Shown: in pieces, positions 1 to 9,281 of the stretch | How positions within the stretch are numbered: the stretch's first letter is position 1 | Layout: every line of letters starts with the position of its first letter | Origin: Globodera rostochiensis | Lineage: Eukaryota; Nematoda; Chromadorea; Rhabditida; Heteroderidae | NCBI GenBank assembly: GCA_018350325.1 | Contig: JAEVLN010000021.1 | Span: forward strand, 1,116,001 to 1,180,000 | Direction of reading: 5' to 3' | Length of the DNA: 64,000 bases | Made by a program: the position numbers and the translations under genes | The notes under the pieces: model-generated | Databases searched by the model: none | The model's input: only the letters and a program-made list of their open reading frames with translations | Told to the model about the DNA's origin: nothing

Positions 1-1497
1 AAACCGAAAACCGGGGGTCGCAAAACCGGCCTAACCGAAAACCGGGGGGACCGGTTTTCCGGTTTCGGTTGTAAAAACGACTAAAATACACCCCTAATGA
101 TGGGATTTTCATGGGAGTTCATTAGGAAATTTAAAAATTGTATCAAACATTTTGCCAAAAATTGATTTCAAATTATAAATTAAGTTTGCACGAACTTAAT
201 TTATTTGACTTTTACATCACAAATTGCGCAAAGTAATTGTGTTGTTCATTTGCTTCAGCCATTTGCAGGGTGGGTTTCTTTTAAAATTTTTCGTATTGAA
301 AACCTAAAATTAAGCTATCACGAGAGCAGTCCACAGCTTCAGCGTATATTCCGACTGCAAAAAAAGATTTTGTTATTTTTGCAAGAAAGGCGTTGTCGGA
401 ATGCGGATGTCCAAATGATTTCAGAAAATTTGGCACAAAATTTGCAAGTTCGTTTGACGGCAATTGAATCAAACAAAATATTGAGACTCTCCATGTTGGT
501 CGATCCCCGATTCGCATTTGATGAAAATTTTTTACTTGGCTTTGAATGGGAAATTTTGGAGGACGAATTCATTCATTTAATTATTAGAGGTGAATTTAAA
601 AATTAATTAATTTATAAATTGTACCTAATTAATCTAAGAAAAAGATTGTGCCAGTACAACAGTTGCCGGACCAAGTGTTGCAGAATTTGATAGTCAGGAG
701 TTTGCTGAGGTTGAAATTGATCTTTTGGACGAAGATTCGATGGATATTGATTTGTGGGCGCGTGACATTAGATCGCCATCGGCTCTTTCCCAAAAATCAA
801 CGGATTCGCAGAGAGAATTAAAATCTGCTTATAAAGTAACAATTGGAATTGTTTAAAACCAAATGATTTGATTTGTTATTCAGGCTGAATTCAATCTTTT
901 CCGGCATGGAATTGTTCGACTGGGGAGGGATGAAAATGTTTTTGAATGGTGGAGCAACAACAAATTTCGTTTTCCTTTGATTGCTGAGGGGGCTAAACGC
1001 TTTTTGTCAGTTCCTGCCACTTCTGTAAGCAGCGAGAGGACATTTTCAATGGCATGGCTCCTTTATGCAAACACGTTAAGGAACAGGTACAAAATTATTG
1101 CCTTACGGTATCACCATATTTATTTAGGCTAGGCGCAAAAATGGCGGAAAATTTGATGCTTATTAAAGCCAGTTTAAAGAAGACTATGCTTGCGCCAAGT
1201 GTTGAGCTAGATGATGATGAATTAGATGACAAGAAATTGAAGAAAATGTACTTAGGCAACAGCAAATTGATTAAATGTTGAGAATTTTTTTTAGATAAAA
1301 CAAATGTTAAAAAAATTGGTTCCAAAAATTACGAATTTGAGAATCAAAAGAGTCCTCCCTATTGTTTCCCAAAAACCGGTTTCGGTTTTCGGTTAACCGG
1401 GTGTCGGCCAAAAACCGAAACCGAAAACCGGGGGTCGCAAAACCGGCCTAACCGAAAACCGGTACCCCCGGTTTAAAACCGACCGTGCACTACTCTA
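1..1497 (+). mobile_element. hAT-type DNA transposon, 3' portion with terminal repeats
   Basis: The right end (about 1370-1497) is packed with CCGGTTTTCGGTT-type repeats in both orientations and ends in a GTGCACTACTCTA-like terminus, which read on the other strand resembles hAT inverted repeats. A direct copy of about 45 bp of this repeat lies at 1-46. Between them are the C-terminal exons of a hAT transposase. The N-terminal zinc finger and the first catalytic Asp region are not in the window, so this is either a 5'-deleted copy or one whose 5' part lies upstream. No target duplication can be checked because the left end is at the window edge. Confidence 0.75.
205..1281 (+). pseudogene. hAT transposase, C-terminal exons
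   Basis: Four exon blocks read through in one frame: ..589, 639-835, 884-1086 and 1128-1281, with introns of 49, 48 and 41 bp that all have GT..AG ends. The first block has the hAT signature LSMLVDPRF (LxxLLDPRFK in the family). The third has the C-terminal dimerisation segment FEWWSNNKFRFPLIAEGAKR followed by VPATSVSSERTFS, the conserved hAT block near the catalytic Glu. The last encodes LGAKMAENLMLIKASLK, matching the usual end of these proteins. The start is not resolved: no ATG or clear acceptor precedes 205. It is called a pseudogene because the BED finger and the first DDE residues are absent; the exons that are here show no stop. Confidence 0.8.
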
Positions 1498-1499
1498 GT

Positions 1500-4400
1500 C
1501 GTAACCTTTGTTTCGAGTTCTTCCTCTGCCTCCTCGAGTGGTCGGCTTAATTAATATTATATTGTATTTTTATGAACTTTTGCGGATCACTTTAAAAAAC
1601 TGCAGATTGAAAAGGGGTTCTTTAAATTAAATTGATGATTTATTTTTAATTTTTATATCAATATCATTATTATAATTATTTTTAATAAATTTGCTATTAA
1701 TTCATTTGCTAAATTGGCATTACGTAATAATATTTTTTAGCTGCATGTACATATTTGTCCCATTACTTATGAAATGTTTAACCATTATAAAACCTTTAAC
1801 AAGTAATTTTTATAAATGCGAGTTAAATATCTTTTTGCGTTTATTTGGGATTTGTTTCATTTTTAGCCAATTATTTTAATTAATTTTAAATTAACCATTA
1901 AATTCATTTTTAAGTGCATACATTTCTCAAGTAACTTGTTTTAATTTTTTACAGCTTCTTAATGCATTTTGTATTTTTTTAATTAAGTAATAATTTTATT
2001 ATATTAAGAATCATTTTGCTGAATATTAGTTTTTGTCAGTTTCTATAGTTAGATTCAATTTTTTAGCGATTAATTTGTAAGAGTTAAAAAATTATTAATG
2101 ATTAGGTGTAAACATTTTTTAATATTCAATTTAATTAAAATTTCTTTAAGAGTCGAATTTGAATTTGTTTTATTCTTTTTAATTCATCATCTAGAATATT
2201 TTAATCGAGTCTTTTTAACATGTTACAATTATAATAGTATTCGTTATTCTTTATTATTTTATTGAAATATTATTATCTTGACTGCCGCTTCTGATTATAT
2301 ATATTATTTAAAATTGCCAAATCTACTGCTTTCTTTGAGGTTTTGAATCCAGATTTACTAATTTGTAGCTTAGATGATTTGTAAAAATCTTGATAACTTA
2401 ATTCAAGGCACTTAAGATACTTAATATCAGCGTTTTACAACAAAATAGGTTATAGGAGAACTTAACAATTTTTGTTTATAAATATAATTATTTTTAGCTC
2501 TGTTTGAGAGCAGTGCCAGCCAATAGCCTCCTTCCTAAGTATCTTTCTTGGGCTAGTTGACATTTGCATAAAAGGAATCATGTATTTTCCCATTATGCCA
2601 TCGCATTCACTATTTTGGATATGTTTTAAAATTGATAACATTTTGCCCTTTAATATAAAATTAAAAATAATTATTTATTATTATTTAATGCCTTTTTATA
2701 ACAGTTAACCCTTTGCCATTTAGTTGGTGTAAAGTCAATAATTAAATTAAATAATTAAAATTTAGTTGTTTAAACAATATTGAAAAATAAATAATAAATC
2801 TTTCTTTACATATAAACATAGTTGGCAATTAAAATTAATTGGTTAAACAATGTTGAAACATATATATTACTCTGTACATATTTGATGCATCGTTGCAATT
2901 CAAATTTAAGTTGCATTAGAAAAGATTACGCGTTTTTTTAAAACAAGAAATTTCTTTAATTTTGAAATTCGTTTAGCCTATTTTTCAAAAATTTTGTTAA
3001 TTTGAATAGGAAAAGCTGATTAATAATAACAGGTTAAGTATTAAATATGCAAGGTTGAAATGCCAGAGTTTTTAAGCGAGGTTGAGCTTTTATTTATTTA
3101 ATGGTTCATTGTTTGTCAATATATTTTCTTAATTCATTTCTCGACCTTTTTTATTTTTCATCAATTTTTAATTTCGAACCCCTGAACCAAATTCGAACCA
3201 ATTTTTCAAAATTGTTTTTTTCGCTAAATATTTAAAACCAGCTCTGACGTACAACCATTTTTTGTTACTATGTCCCGTACATCCGACTGCATTATTAAAT
3301 AAAGACTGTTCCTTTTTTATAACTTCACTTTTAAAATTATTATGATATTACTAGATTTTTTTATTTATACATTCCGAGGTAACAGCAATGAAGATTATTA
3401 TCACTATATTCATCACTTATTAAGTTTAATTTAATTGCAATGGACAACATTGGAAAGGCAAAATCTAACAAAAAAAAATCAAATTATCTTTCTATAAATC
3501 ATACTAGATATTTGTTTAAAGGTATTAGCTATTATAAAACAATGTAATACAAGAAATAGAATAGACCCAACAAAAGAAATTTTTCTTCCTTTATATGAAA
3601 TTGAATTCAAGGGCGTCGTCAAACCAAACAAATATTTTATAGTTTGACTTAGGAAACACTATATTATTCAACGAATACGCCCAAAAACATTCGAAAAATA
3701 CAAAACGAAAAAAATAATTTTCAATGGCATGGTTTTTCAGTAAAGTACCAAATACCTACGACATTTATTTTCCTATGAAACGATCTGCATGATAACTGAT
3801 CGATCATGTACAGTCAGTAACGACGGCCTATAAACAGAAAAACAATAAAAATCGATAGCTTAAACATCATTTTATATAATAAAAAAATAAAAATACTTTA
3901 AACTTATCTTAATATGTTATACCTCGCACTAAAACGCTTGGATAGGGCGAGCCGACGAAATTAAATTAAAAAATTAAATCAGAAAAATAAATGTCAAAAA
4001 TTAGTACTAAAGTGACACAAGTTGAATTAATAAAGTCATGAAAACATTATGTCAAAGAGGGAGCGTCCGCTAGGTCCAGCCTGTTGTCGACAACGCCAAT
4101 GTTTCTTCTGCTCAACTTGTAGGTAAATGGCTCTTCACTCCTCGCGGGGATGGTTTCCTGATGCTTCGTTGTTAATTTTTTAAGAAAGATTTGCAGAGCT
4201 AAAAGATATACATTATTTTATAGTCAGTTTGGAAACAGACTCGCCGCCAAATCTTATTTGAAGGACTCGACACTTTGTTGAAATGGGTCTTAATAAATAT
4301 TAAGAAAATTACTTATTAAATTTGTATTTATTAAAAACAAACAAAGAAATAATAAATTATGAATAATGAATGACTTCTTAAAAATGTGATTCAAAATGAC

Positions 4401-4640
4401 TAAATCATTATCCGATATAAAAATAAATTTTAAACAACAAACTCAATTATTTTTGATTGCAATTTCTTTTTTTTGATTTAAATTGGAAAGTATTGTCATT
4501 TGAATAATTATATTAATTAATACTCCTTATTTTTAAATCTTATTAGCAAATTTCTTTATAGTATTTATTCTTTTTGTTTATAAAACAATTTCTTAATTTA
4601 ACATTCCTTTCCGAGTGAATTTTTTTTATTTTATTGTTTT
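1500..4640. other. AT-rich spacer, no gene seen
   Basis: Long runs of A and T with no open frame that has family features, no terminal repeats and no RNA gene that I recognise. The short open frame at 1691-1879 is a hydrophobic translation of T-rich DNA and is not accepted as a gene. A slightly GC-richer patch at 3940-4260 has no coherent frame. Confidence 0.6.
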
Positions 4641-4708
4641 AAATGTTTGTTAATAAGATTTATTATTATTCAAATAATTTTTATTGTACTTATGTGTTGG
4701 GCCGCCTC

Positions 4709-4768
4709 AGAAGTGTCGAACCCACAATCCCGGTGTAAAATCCCGACCCGTCAACTCATAACCCCCCC
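4709..4768 (-). repeat. Left copy of a ~60-bp inverted repeat bounding the Polinton-like block
   Basis: Read on the minus strand this stretch is nearly identical to 23172-23228 on the plus strand, sharing TTTTACACCGGGATTGTGGG and the following TTCGACACTTCT, with a few substitutions in the outer part. It is followed rightward by runs of 13-14 and 9-10 C. The pair encloses the whole gene-dense block. It may be a degenerate terminal inverted repeat. It could instead be two copies of a dispersed repeat with a pol III B-box-like GGTTCGA. Confidence 0.55.
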
Positions 4769-5366
4769 CCCCCCCAAATCCAGCCACTTCTCTTTTGTAA
4801 CTTCTTTCTTTTTGTTCAGCCCCCCCCCCTCACCTCCCGATAATGTTTCATTGATCGGCTGCGCAACTGCGCAACACTCCCCTCTCTTCAATTTTTTCTT
4901 TTTTATATAATCTTCCTCACGCATCTGCTGCAAGCGTTTTATTGTCAGTTCTTTTAAATCAAAAGTAGAAGAGACGGTCGCGCTCGCGAAAAAATGCGAT
5001 AAGCAAAAAATTACATTTTTATTATTTAAATAAATCAATGATCATTAATTAATTTTGTATTTAAATTTAATTTTGACTATTTAAATTTAAAAGAAAGAAG
5101 AGACACCTTTGCATTATTCGATTGTTGTGGGGTGGGAGTACAACTAAATTGTTTCCGAATTACTTTAAGCGTATAAAACGCTTGAGATTCCCGACGACGC
5201 CTAACTCTAATCTGTAAAAATCGCAACAAAATTTTTTAAATTTTGTTGTAATTTTAATTTTCTTTTTAAGCCAAAACAACAGATTTTGTTCTCCCTGAGA
5301 GATCGAACTGAGAAATTTACTGCCGGCAATGGTTTCCGCCACCATTTTTACTTTGTGGATTGTCAT
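4751..5366 (-). other. Uncertain minus-strand coding fragments
   Basis: Two short minus-strand frames lie here: 4751-5038 (with a charged stretch FDLKELTIKRLQQMREED) and 5160-5366 (starting MTIHKVKMVAETIAG). Both could be exons, since they contain GC-richer codons flanked by AT-rich possible introns, but I cannot find matching splice sites and recognise no family. They may be remnants of genes at the left end of the element. Confidence 0.25.
5169..5181 (+). promoter_or_regulatory. GCGTATAAAACGC TATA-like palindrome
   Basis: A TATA box flanked by the inverted tetramers GCGT and ACGC. The same design occurs at 8833-8846, and GCGTATAAAAG occurs 44-50 bp upstream of the minus-strand start at 8698. 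It lies about 330 bp before the ubiquitin-like start codon, so its target gene is unclear. Confidence 0.35.
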
Positions 5367-5512
5367 AAATTATGTTTGTGCTATATATTTGGTTGGTTTT
5401 TTATAATTTAAATGCAAAATATATTATTTAAATAAATAATTCTTATAAGTTACAAATTATAAATGAAGTTCTGTTTGAGAGCTGGCGGTCGTTCGCGTTC
5501 ATTATAAACATT

Positions 5513-7159
5513 ATGCAAGCCCCAACCGTTCATCGTAAAAAAACGGAGTAAGTCGTTTTAAAGTGCTTTATTGGTTCTTAGTGTGGGACTAAATTCACGA
5601 AAAAACGGGGACTAAAACTTTAAAAAAGCCACAGACCGCCAAAAAAAACATTAGTCATAATTGATTAAACACAGAACACCTGTTCAAATCTTCGTGAAGA
5701 CTCTGACTGGGAAGACCATCACTCTGGAAGTTGAAGCCGGTGAAACCATCAACAATGTCAAGGCCAAGATCCAGGGCAAGGAGGGAATCCCGCCCGTTCA
5801 GCAACGTCTGAGCTTCGTTGGAAAGCCGCTCGAGAATGGACAAACTTTGGCAGATTACAACATTCAAAACGATGCGACTCTCCATCTCAACACATTCCTC
5901 CTCGGAGGAGGTGGTAAGAGAAAAGCGACAGAAGTTCAAGACCCTAAAAAGGTGGTTATATTTTGATAACTTTTTATTGCTTTGGTACAACATTTCACCT
6001 TCGCTCAACCTATTCGCTCTCGTAGCGACAATTGCTTAACCTATTCGCTCTCGTAGCGACAATTGCTTAACCTATTCGCTCTCGTAGCGACAATTGCTTA
6101 ATCTATTCGCTCTCGTAGCGACAATTGCTTAACCTATTCGCTCTCGTAGCGACAATTGCTTAATCTATTCGCTCTCGTAGCGACAATTGCTTAACCTATT
6201 CGCTCTCGTAGCGACAATTGCTTAACCTATTCGCTCTCGTAGCGACAATTGCTTAATCTATTCGCTCTCGTAGCGACAATTGCTTAACCTATTCGCTCTC
6301 GTAGCGACAATTGCTTAACCTATTCGCTCTCGTAGCGACAATTGCTTAACCTATTCGCTCTCGTAGCGACAATTGCTTAACCTATTCGCTCTCGTAGCGA
6401 CAATTGCTCAACCTATTCGCTCTCGTAGCGACAATTGCTCAACCTATTCGCTCTCGTAGCGACAATTGCTTAACCTATTCGCTCTCGTAGCGACAATTGC
6501 TTAACCTATTCGCTCTCGTAGCGACAATTGCTCAACCTATTCGCTCTCGTAGCGACAATTGCTCAACCTATTCGCTCTCGTAGCGACAATTGCTTAACCT
6601 ATTCGCTCTCGTAGCGACAATTGCGTAACCTATTCGCTCTCGTAGCGATAAAAAAAACCTTTTGATTTTGTGGCAACAATTTTTCAATTTATTTTGGTAA
6701 ACCATGGTTATTTTTTAGTGCTGCCACAGGCACCCGGAACAGGACCAAGCGGATCGTTCGGGTGACAGCGAAACTTCATACCCGATCCAGAGCGTTCGGT
6801 TGTATGATATTCGTCCATGCCAAAAATGCCTACTTCTACGGTACTGGTTCAAGATTTGTTTTGAGCCAGTACCACGAATGCGGCGGATAAATCGTATTTT
6901 TTTGCTTGATGAGGATGTTTTCTCACACGCCGCGACAACCCTCATCCGACTCTTTAACGAAATAAACACCAGGGCGAAAATAAACGGTGTAATTTCAATA
7001 GAGAAAGCACGAAAAATGTATTATTTATCTTTATTAAATATAATCTATTTTAATTTAAGAATTCTTATCATCGACGAATCGATAGAAGGAAGCAGTATTT
7101 GGGGATATGACCAAAATTCTGATATGACAATACCTTTGGTAGGGGAAAAAACTGAATAA
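5513..7159 (+). CDS. Ubiquitin-like fusion protein, four exons
   Basis: Exon 1 (5513-5547) begins ATG and ends at a strong GTAAGT donor. Exon 2 starts at 5675 after ..ACACAG; the split codon joins in frame. The protein is about 13 residues of leader, then a ubiquitin fold beginning [18 protein letters not shown] and ending LLGGGG, then [12 protein letters not shown]. Lysines at ubiquitin positions 6, 11, 27, 29, 33 and 48 are kept; position 63 is Asn. The hydrophobic patch is altered: Leu8 stays, Ile44 is Ser and Val70 is Asn. The tail has Gly-Gly but lost both Arg residues. A phase-0 donor at 5952 and acceptor at 6718 join it to exons 6719-7017 and 7060-7159 (236 residues in all); if unspliced it stops at 5966 (108 residues). 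AATAAA lies at 7200. No signal peptide is visible. Known ubiquitin fusions are cleaved after Gly-Gly; that this one is cleaved is inference. Confidence 0.7.
6009..6651. repeat. 31-bp minisatellite, about 20.7 copies
   Basis: Exact 31-bp units run head to tail with very little variation; most differences are C/T at one position of the TTAACC or TCAACC junction. Each unit contains TCGCTCTCGTAGCGA, whose ends TCGCT and AGCGA can pair, and the self-complementary CAATTG. The array ends in CGATAAAAAAAACC. It lies inside the inferred 767-bp third intron of the ubiquitin-like gene. Confidence 0.97.
6719..7159 (+). CDS. C-terminal exons of the ubiquitin-like gene, unidentified domain
   Basis: After the acceptor TTTTTTAG the frame stays open for 299 nt, then a clean 42-bp intron (7018-7059, GTATTA..TTTAAG) joins in phase to 7060-7159. 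The encoded 132 residues start Cys-Cys-His-Arg, include [12 protein letters not shown] and a basic PVPRMRR stretch, then an amphipathic region and the end [19 protein letters not shown] do not recognise the family. The Cys pair recalls the end of a zinc-binding domain but the rest does not fit a nuclear receptor. It may be a separate gene if the upstream splice is wrong; phase agreement and the AATAAA after its stop support the fusion. Confidence 0.5.
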   Translation, partial: CCHRHPEQDQADRSGDSETSYPIQSVRLYDIRPCQKCLLLRYWFKICFEPVPRMRRINRIFLLDEDVFSHAATTLIRLFNEINTRAKINGVISIEKARKMYYLSLLNIIYFNLRILIIDESIEGSSIWGYDQNSDMTIPLVGEKTE

Positions 7160-7382
7160 TAGCTTTTTTCTACTTTTTTGATAGATCAGCTTTCCTTTTA
7201 ATAAAGGGGCTTAATATTCAGGATGTGGCGTGCCCTATCGAGAACCTTTCTGAGTCGACGCTTGTGGCGCCAATAGCACGTTACGCATCCGGTGCCGGGG
7301 GTGGGTCACATGAAAAATCTTTTCGATTTTAATAATTTTGAGAGCTTAATTTAATTCTATTTAATTTCCGAAAAAACGGATT

Positions 7383-8123
7383 ATGATTATTCCTTTTTTT
7401 GGTACCTGCGCAAACGTTGTCTGGAAAACAGCCGGTACACGTGTTTGGCGCGAAGCAGTCTTGGGAGATGCTGGAACAAGTACAAACACGGGCGAAACGT
7501 CCGAATGGGATGCTCTGGCCCGTTCTGACCGGCACGCGTTTCGGAGTGGTCATTTGAATGATCGATTACAAGAGCAGCAAGTCGAACAGCAGCAGCAGGT
7601 CGAACCGGAGCAGCAAGTCGAACAGCATCAGCAGGTCGAACCGGAGCAGCAAGTCGAACAGCAGCAGCAGGTCGAACCGGAGCAGCAAGTCGAACAGCAG
7701 CAGCAGGTCAAACCGGAGCAGCAAGTCGAACAGCAGCAGCAGGTCGAACCGGAGCAGCAAGTCGAACAGCAGCAGCAGGTCGAACCGGAGCAGCAACAAC
7801 AACACCGTTTTTCACAATCACCCTACGTAGAGCGTCCACGTTCGACCTTTTCATCACTTCAAAGGGCACCGTTTGAAAAGCATCTAAGAGAAGTGTGGAA
7901 GCTCATGGATGAAAAACTTAAAGCCACGACTCTTCGGGCAATTTTAGCTGATCGACCAGAATCAAGAGACTCGGAAGCTTCGGAAGCTGGCACATCGTCT
8001 GCTCCAATTAAAATTAAAACTTCGGAAAGAGACAAGACGAAATTAAAAGCGATAAAATTTCTATCATACAGATGCATGTCGGATTGTTCTATGTGCGAAG
8101 CCAATATAAATTGTAAAATATAA
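7383..8123 (+). CDS. Gln/Glu-rich tandem-repeat protein, unknown function
   Basis: A 246-residue single-exon frame beginning at an ATG at 7383. Residues about 60-140 consist of a 12-residue unit (EQQVEQQQQVEP) repeated about six times and encoded by a 36-bp repeat. The C-terminal 100 residues are not repetitive, are Arg/Lys-rich, and include a helical stretch FEKHLREVWKLMDEKLK and a Cys cluster CMSDCSMCEANINC near the end. AATAAA follows directly after the stop. The repeats would form an extended or coiled acidic Gln-rich rod. No signal peptide. It converges on the minus-strand Gln-rich gene at 8249-8698. No family recognised. Confidence 0.6.
   Translation: MIIPFFGTCANVVWKTAGTRVWREAVLGDAGTSTNTGETSEWDALARSDRHAFRSGHLNDRLQEQQVEQQQQVEPEQQVEQHQQVEPEQQVEQQQQVEPEQQVEQQQQVKPEQQVEQQQQVEPEQQVEQQQQVEPEQQQQHRFSQSPYVERPRSTFSSLQRAPFEKHLREVWKLMDEKLKATTLRAILADRPESRDSEASEAGTSSAPIKIKTSERDKTKLKAIKFLSYRCMSDCSMCEANINCKI
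7570..7796 (+). repeat. 36-bp coding tandem repeat
   Basis: About six near-identical copies of a 36-bp CAG/GTC/GAA-rich unit in frame within the Gln-rich gene; single changes (CAT for CAG, AAA for GAA) mark individual copies. Confidence 0.95.
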
Positions 8124-8248
8124 TAAAAACTTTACATAAAATTGGGTTATTTTTAACAATATGTTGATATATCCGTTTAACTTTTATTTTTATTCCAACA
8201 ACAACAAAAAAGGTCAATCACCTCCCCAATCATCCCCCCCCCCCCAGA

Positions 8249-8698
8249 TCAATTTCCCGCCAGACCATTTTTGCCCCAGATCATTTGGTACCGGTCTGGG
8301 TCCTCTCTTTCATCCTTCTTCCACGCTTCCTCTTGTTTTTTCAGCTCGTTCTTCTGCTGAACCCAATTCTTTTCGGCCTCGGCATCGGCTTTCGCTTTCT
8401 GGCGCTCCCAGCGCGAGAAATCCTCTTCCCGGGTTCGCGCGTCTGCCTTGCGCCTCTGCGCTTCTTCTCTCCACGATTCGGCCCAAAGTTTGCGGATCTC
8501 CTGCTGTTGTTGTTGTGGCACTTGTTGTTGCTGCTGTTGCCGCTGCTGCTGCTCGCGTTCCCGATGCTGCTGCTGTTGGCGGTGCCACTCGTCCGTCCAT
8601 CCGGCCTCGAACGTTAGCGTTTCCGCACCATCTGCGGCCACCTCCCTCCACCCAACAGCTTCCTCTGCTTCGTTGTACAGTGGGAGTCGGACGGGCAT
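8249..8698 (-). CDS. Gln-rich coiled-coil protein, unknown function
   Basis: A 149-residue frame starting ATGCCCG at 8698. Residues about 38-66 are Gln tracts (QQQQ, QQRQQQQQQ). The second half is strongly charged and helical, with Trp spaced along heptads (KLWAESWREEAQRRK, FSRWERQKAKAD, KNWVQQKNELKKQEEAWKKD), the pattern of a long coiled coil. A TATA box GCGTATAAAAG lies 44-50 bp upstream. The N-terminus (VRLPLYNEAEEAVGW) is not recognised. It lies at the 3' end of the minus-strand gene array of the Polinton-like block, so a structural or DNA-packing role is possible but unproven. Confidence 0.55.
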   Translation of the reverse strand: MPVRLPLYNEAEEAVGWREVAADGAETLTFEAGWTDEWHRQQQQHREREQQQRQQQQQQVPQQQQQEIRKLWAESWREEAQRRKADARTREEDFSRWERQKAKADAEAEKNWVQQKNELKKQEEAWKKDEREDPDRYQMIWGKNGLAGN

Positions 8699-8739
8699 TT
8701 TTGTCGCTTCAGCAGAAGGGCTTATGTCTTATTTGTCGC

Positions 8740-8752
8740 CACTTTTATACGC
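8740..8752 (-). promoter_or_regulatory. TATA box of the Gln-rich coiled-coil gene
   Basis: On the minus strand the sequence reads GGCGTATAAAAGTGGCG, centred about 48 bp before the ATG at 8698, a normal position for a core promoter TATA element. Confidence 0.5.
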
Positions 8753-8832
8753 CAAAATTCCCCTCGGCCCATTGCCGACTGCGTTGCCCCTAGGGGTTTG
8801 CACGGCCGAGAGCGAGTTTTTTAAAAAAGTGT

Positions 8833-8846
8833 GCGTATAAAAACGC
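8833..8846 (+). promoter_or_regulatory. GCGTATAAAAACGC TATA-like palindrome
   Basis: Same palindrome-flanked TATA design as at 5169-5181, on the plus strand. Downstream there is only a 13-codon frame (MNDLQIDWPVFLC), so the transcript it would drive is not identified. Confidence 0.3.
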
Positions 8847-8946
8847 AAAAAAAACATAAAGTTAATTACTCAACGCAACTTTTGCGCAGAGTTTTTTTGG
8901 CAAAAAAAAATAGATGAACGACCTTCAAATTGATTGGCCGGTTTTT

Positions 8947-9171
8947 CTATGTTAAATCTGATTCGATTTGTAATAAAATTGGGTCGGGATTGTGATTATG
9001 TTGCCGTGTAACGGTAAATCCGCCATTATCATCGTAGCCCCACCCCTTACACCCATATTTAAAACACTCACACCGCCACCATGTTTTATATTTTGTTGAC
9101 TTGTGTTTATAATATCGATACCCATCACAAAATTTTCCTTTTACCTTTTTTATTGATTTTAAATGTACCAT
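8947..9171 (-). CDS. FLYWCH-type zinc finger protein, short
   Basis: A 74-residue frame that is almost entirely one FLYWCH finger: GKFCDGYRYYKHK, then TWWRCEC, a second Cys pair region YGCKGWGY, and the closing HNHNP. The ordered Phe, Tyr, Trp, Cys and His positions fit the family. These domains bind DNA and are common at the N-terminus of MULE transposases and in nematode repressors. Here there is no other domain, so it may be a free-standing regulator carried by the element or the first exon of something longer; no downstream exon was found. Confidence 0.75.
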   Translation of the reverse strand: MVHLKSIKKVKGKFCDGYRYYKHKSTKYKTWWRCECFKYGCKGWGYDDNGGFTVTRQHNHNPDPILLQIESDLT

Positions 9172-9281
9172 TTTAGCATATTACCCCATAAAACACATGC
9201 CTCTATATACTTTTAGGTGAACTTTCATCCGATTTCACCCCTTTTCACCATTGGGTTTCACCTTTTCTCATATTTAGTTTT

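Noticed and set aside
4697..4768. A true tRNA gene
   Set aside because: A GGTTCGA box is present, but the arms do not pair as a cloverleaf and no acceptor stem is visible; the same holds at 23172.
6000..6651. CRISPR-like array
   Set aside because: Units are directly adjacent with no spacers; it is a minisatellite in a eukaryotic genome.
6800..6890. [12 protein letters not shown] and basic stretch as a nuclear-receptor DNA-binding domain end
   Set aside because: Only one Cys pair is present, spacing does not match the second receptor finger, and no upstream finger is found.
7558..7830. Ser/Lys/Asn-rich and Leu/Asp-rich frames over the Gln repeat on both strands
   Set aside because: They are alternate readings of the 36-bp repeat; the Gln/Glu frame has non-repetitive protein-like flanks and an ATG, the others do not.
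8161..8840. Three overlapping plus-strand frames opposite the Gln-rich coiled coil
   Set aside because: They are Cys-, Leu- or Pro-run translations of the antisense of CAG repeats; the minus frame has a TATA box and heptad pattern.
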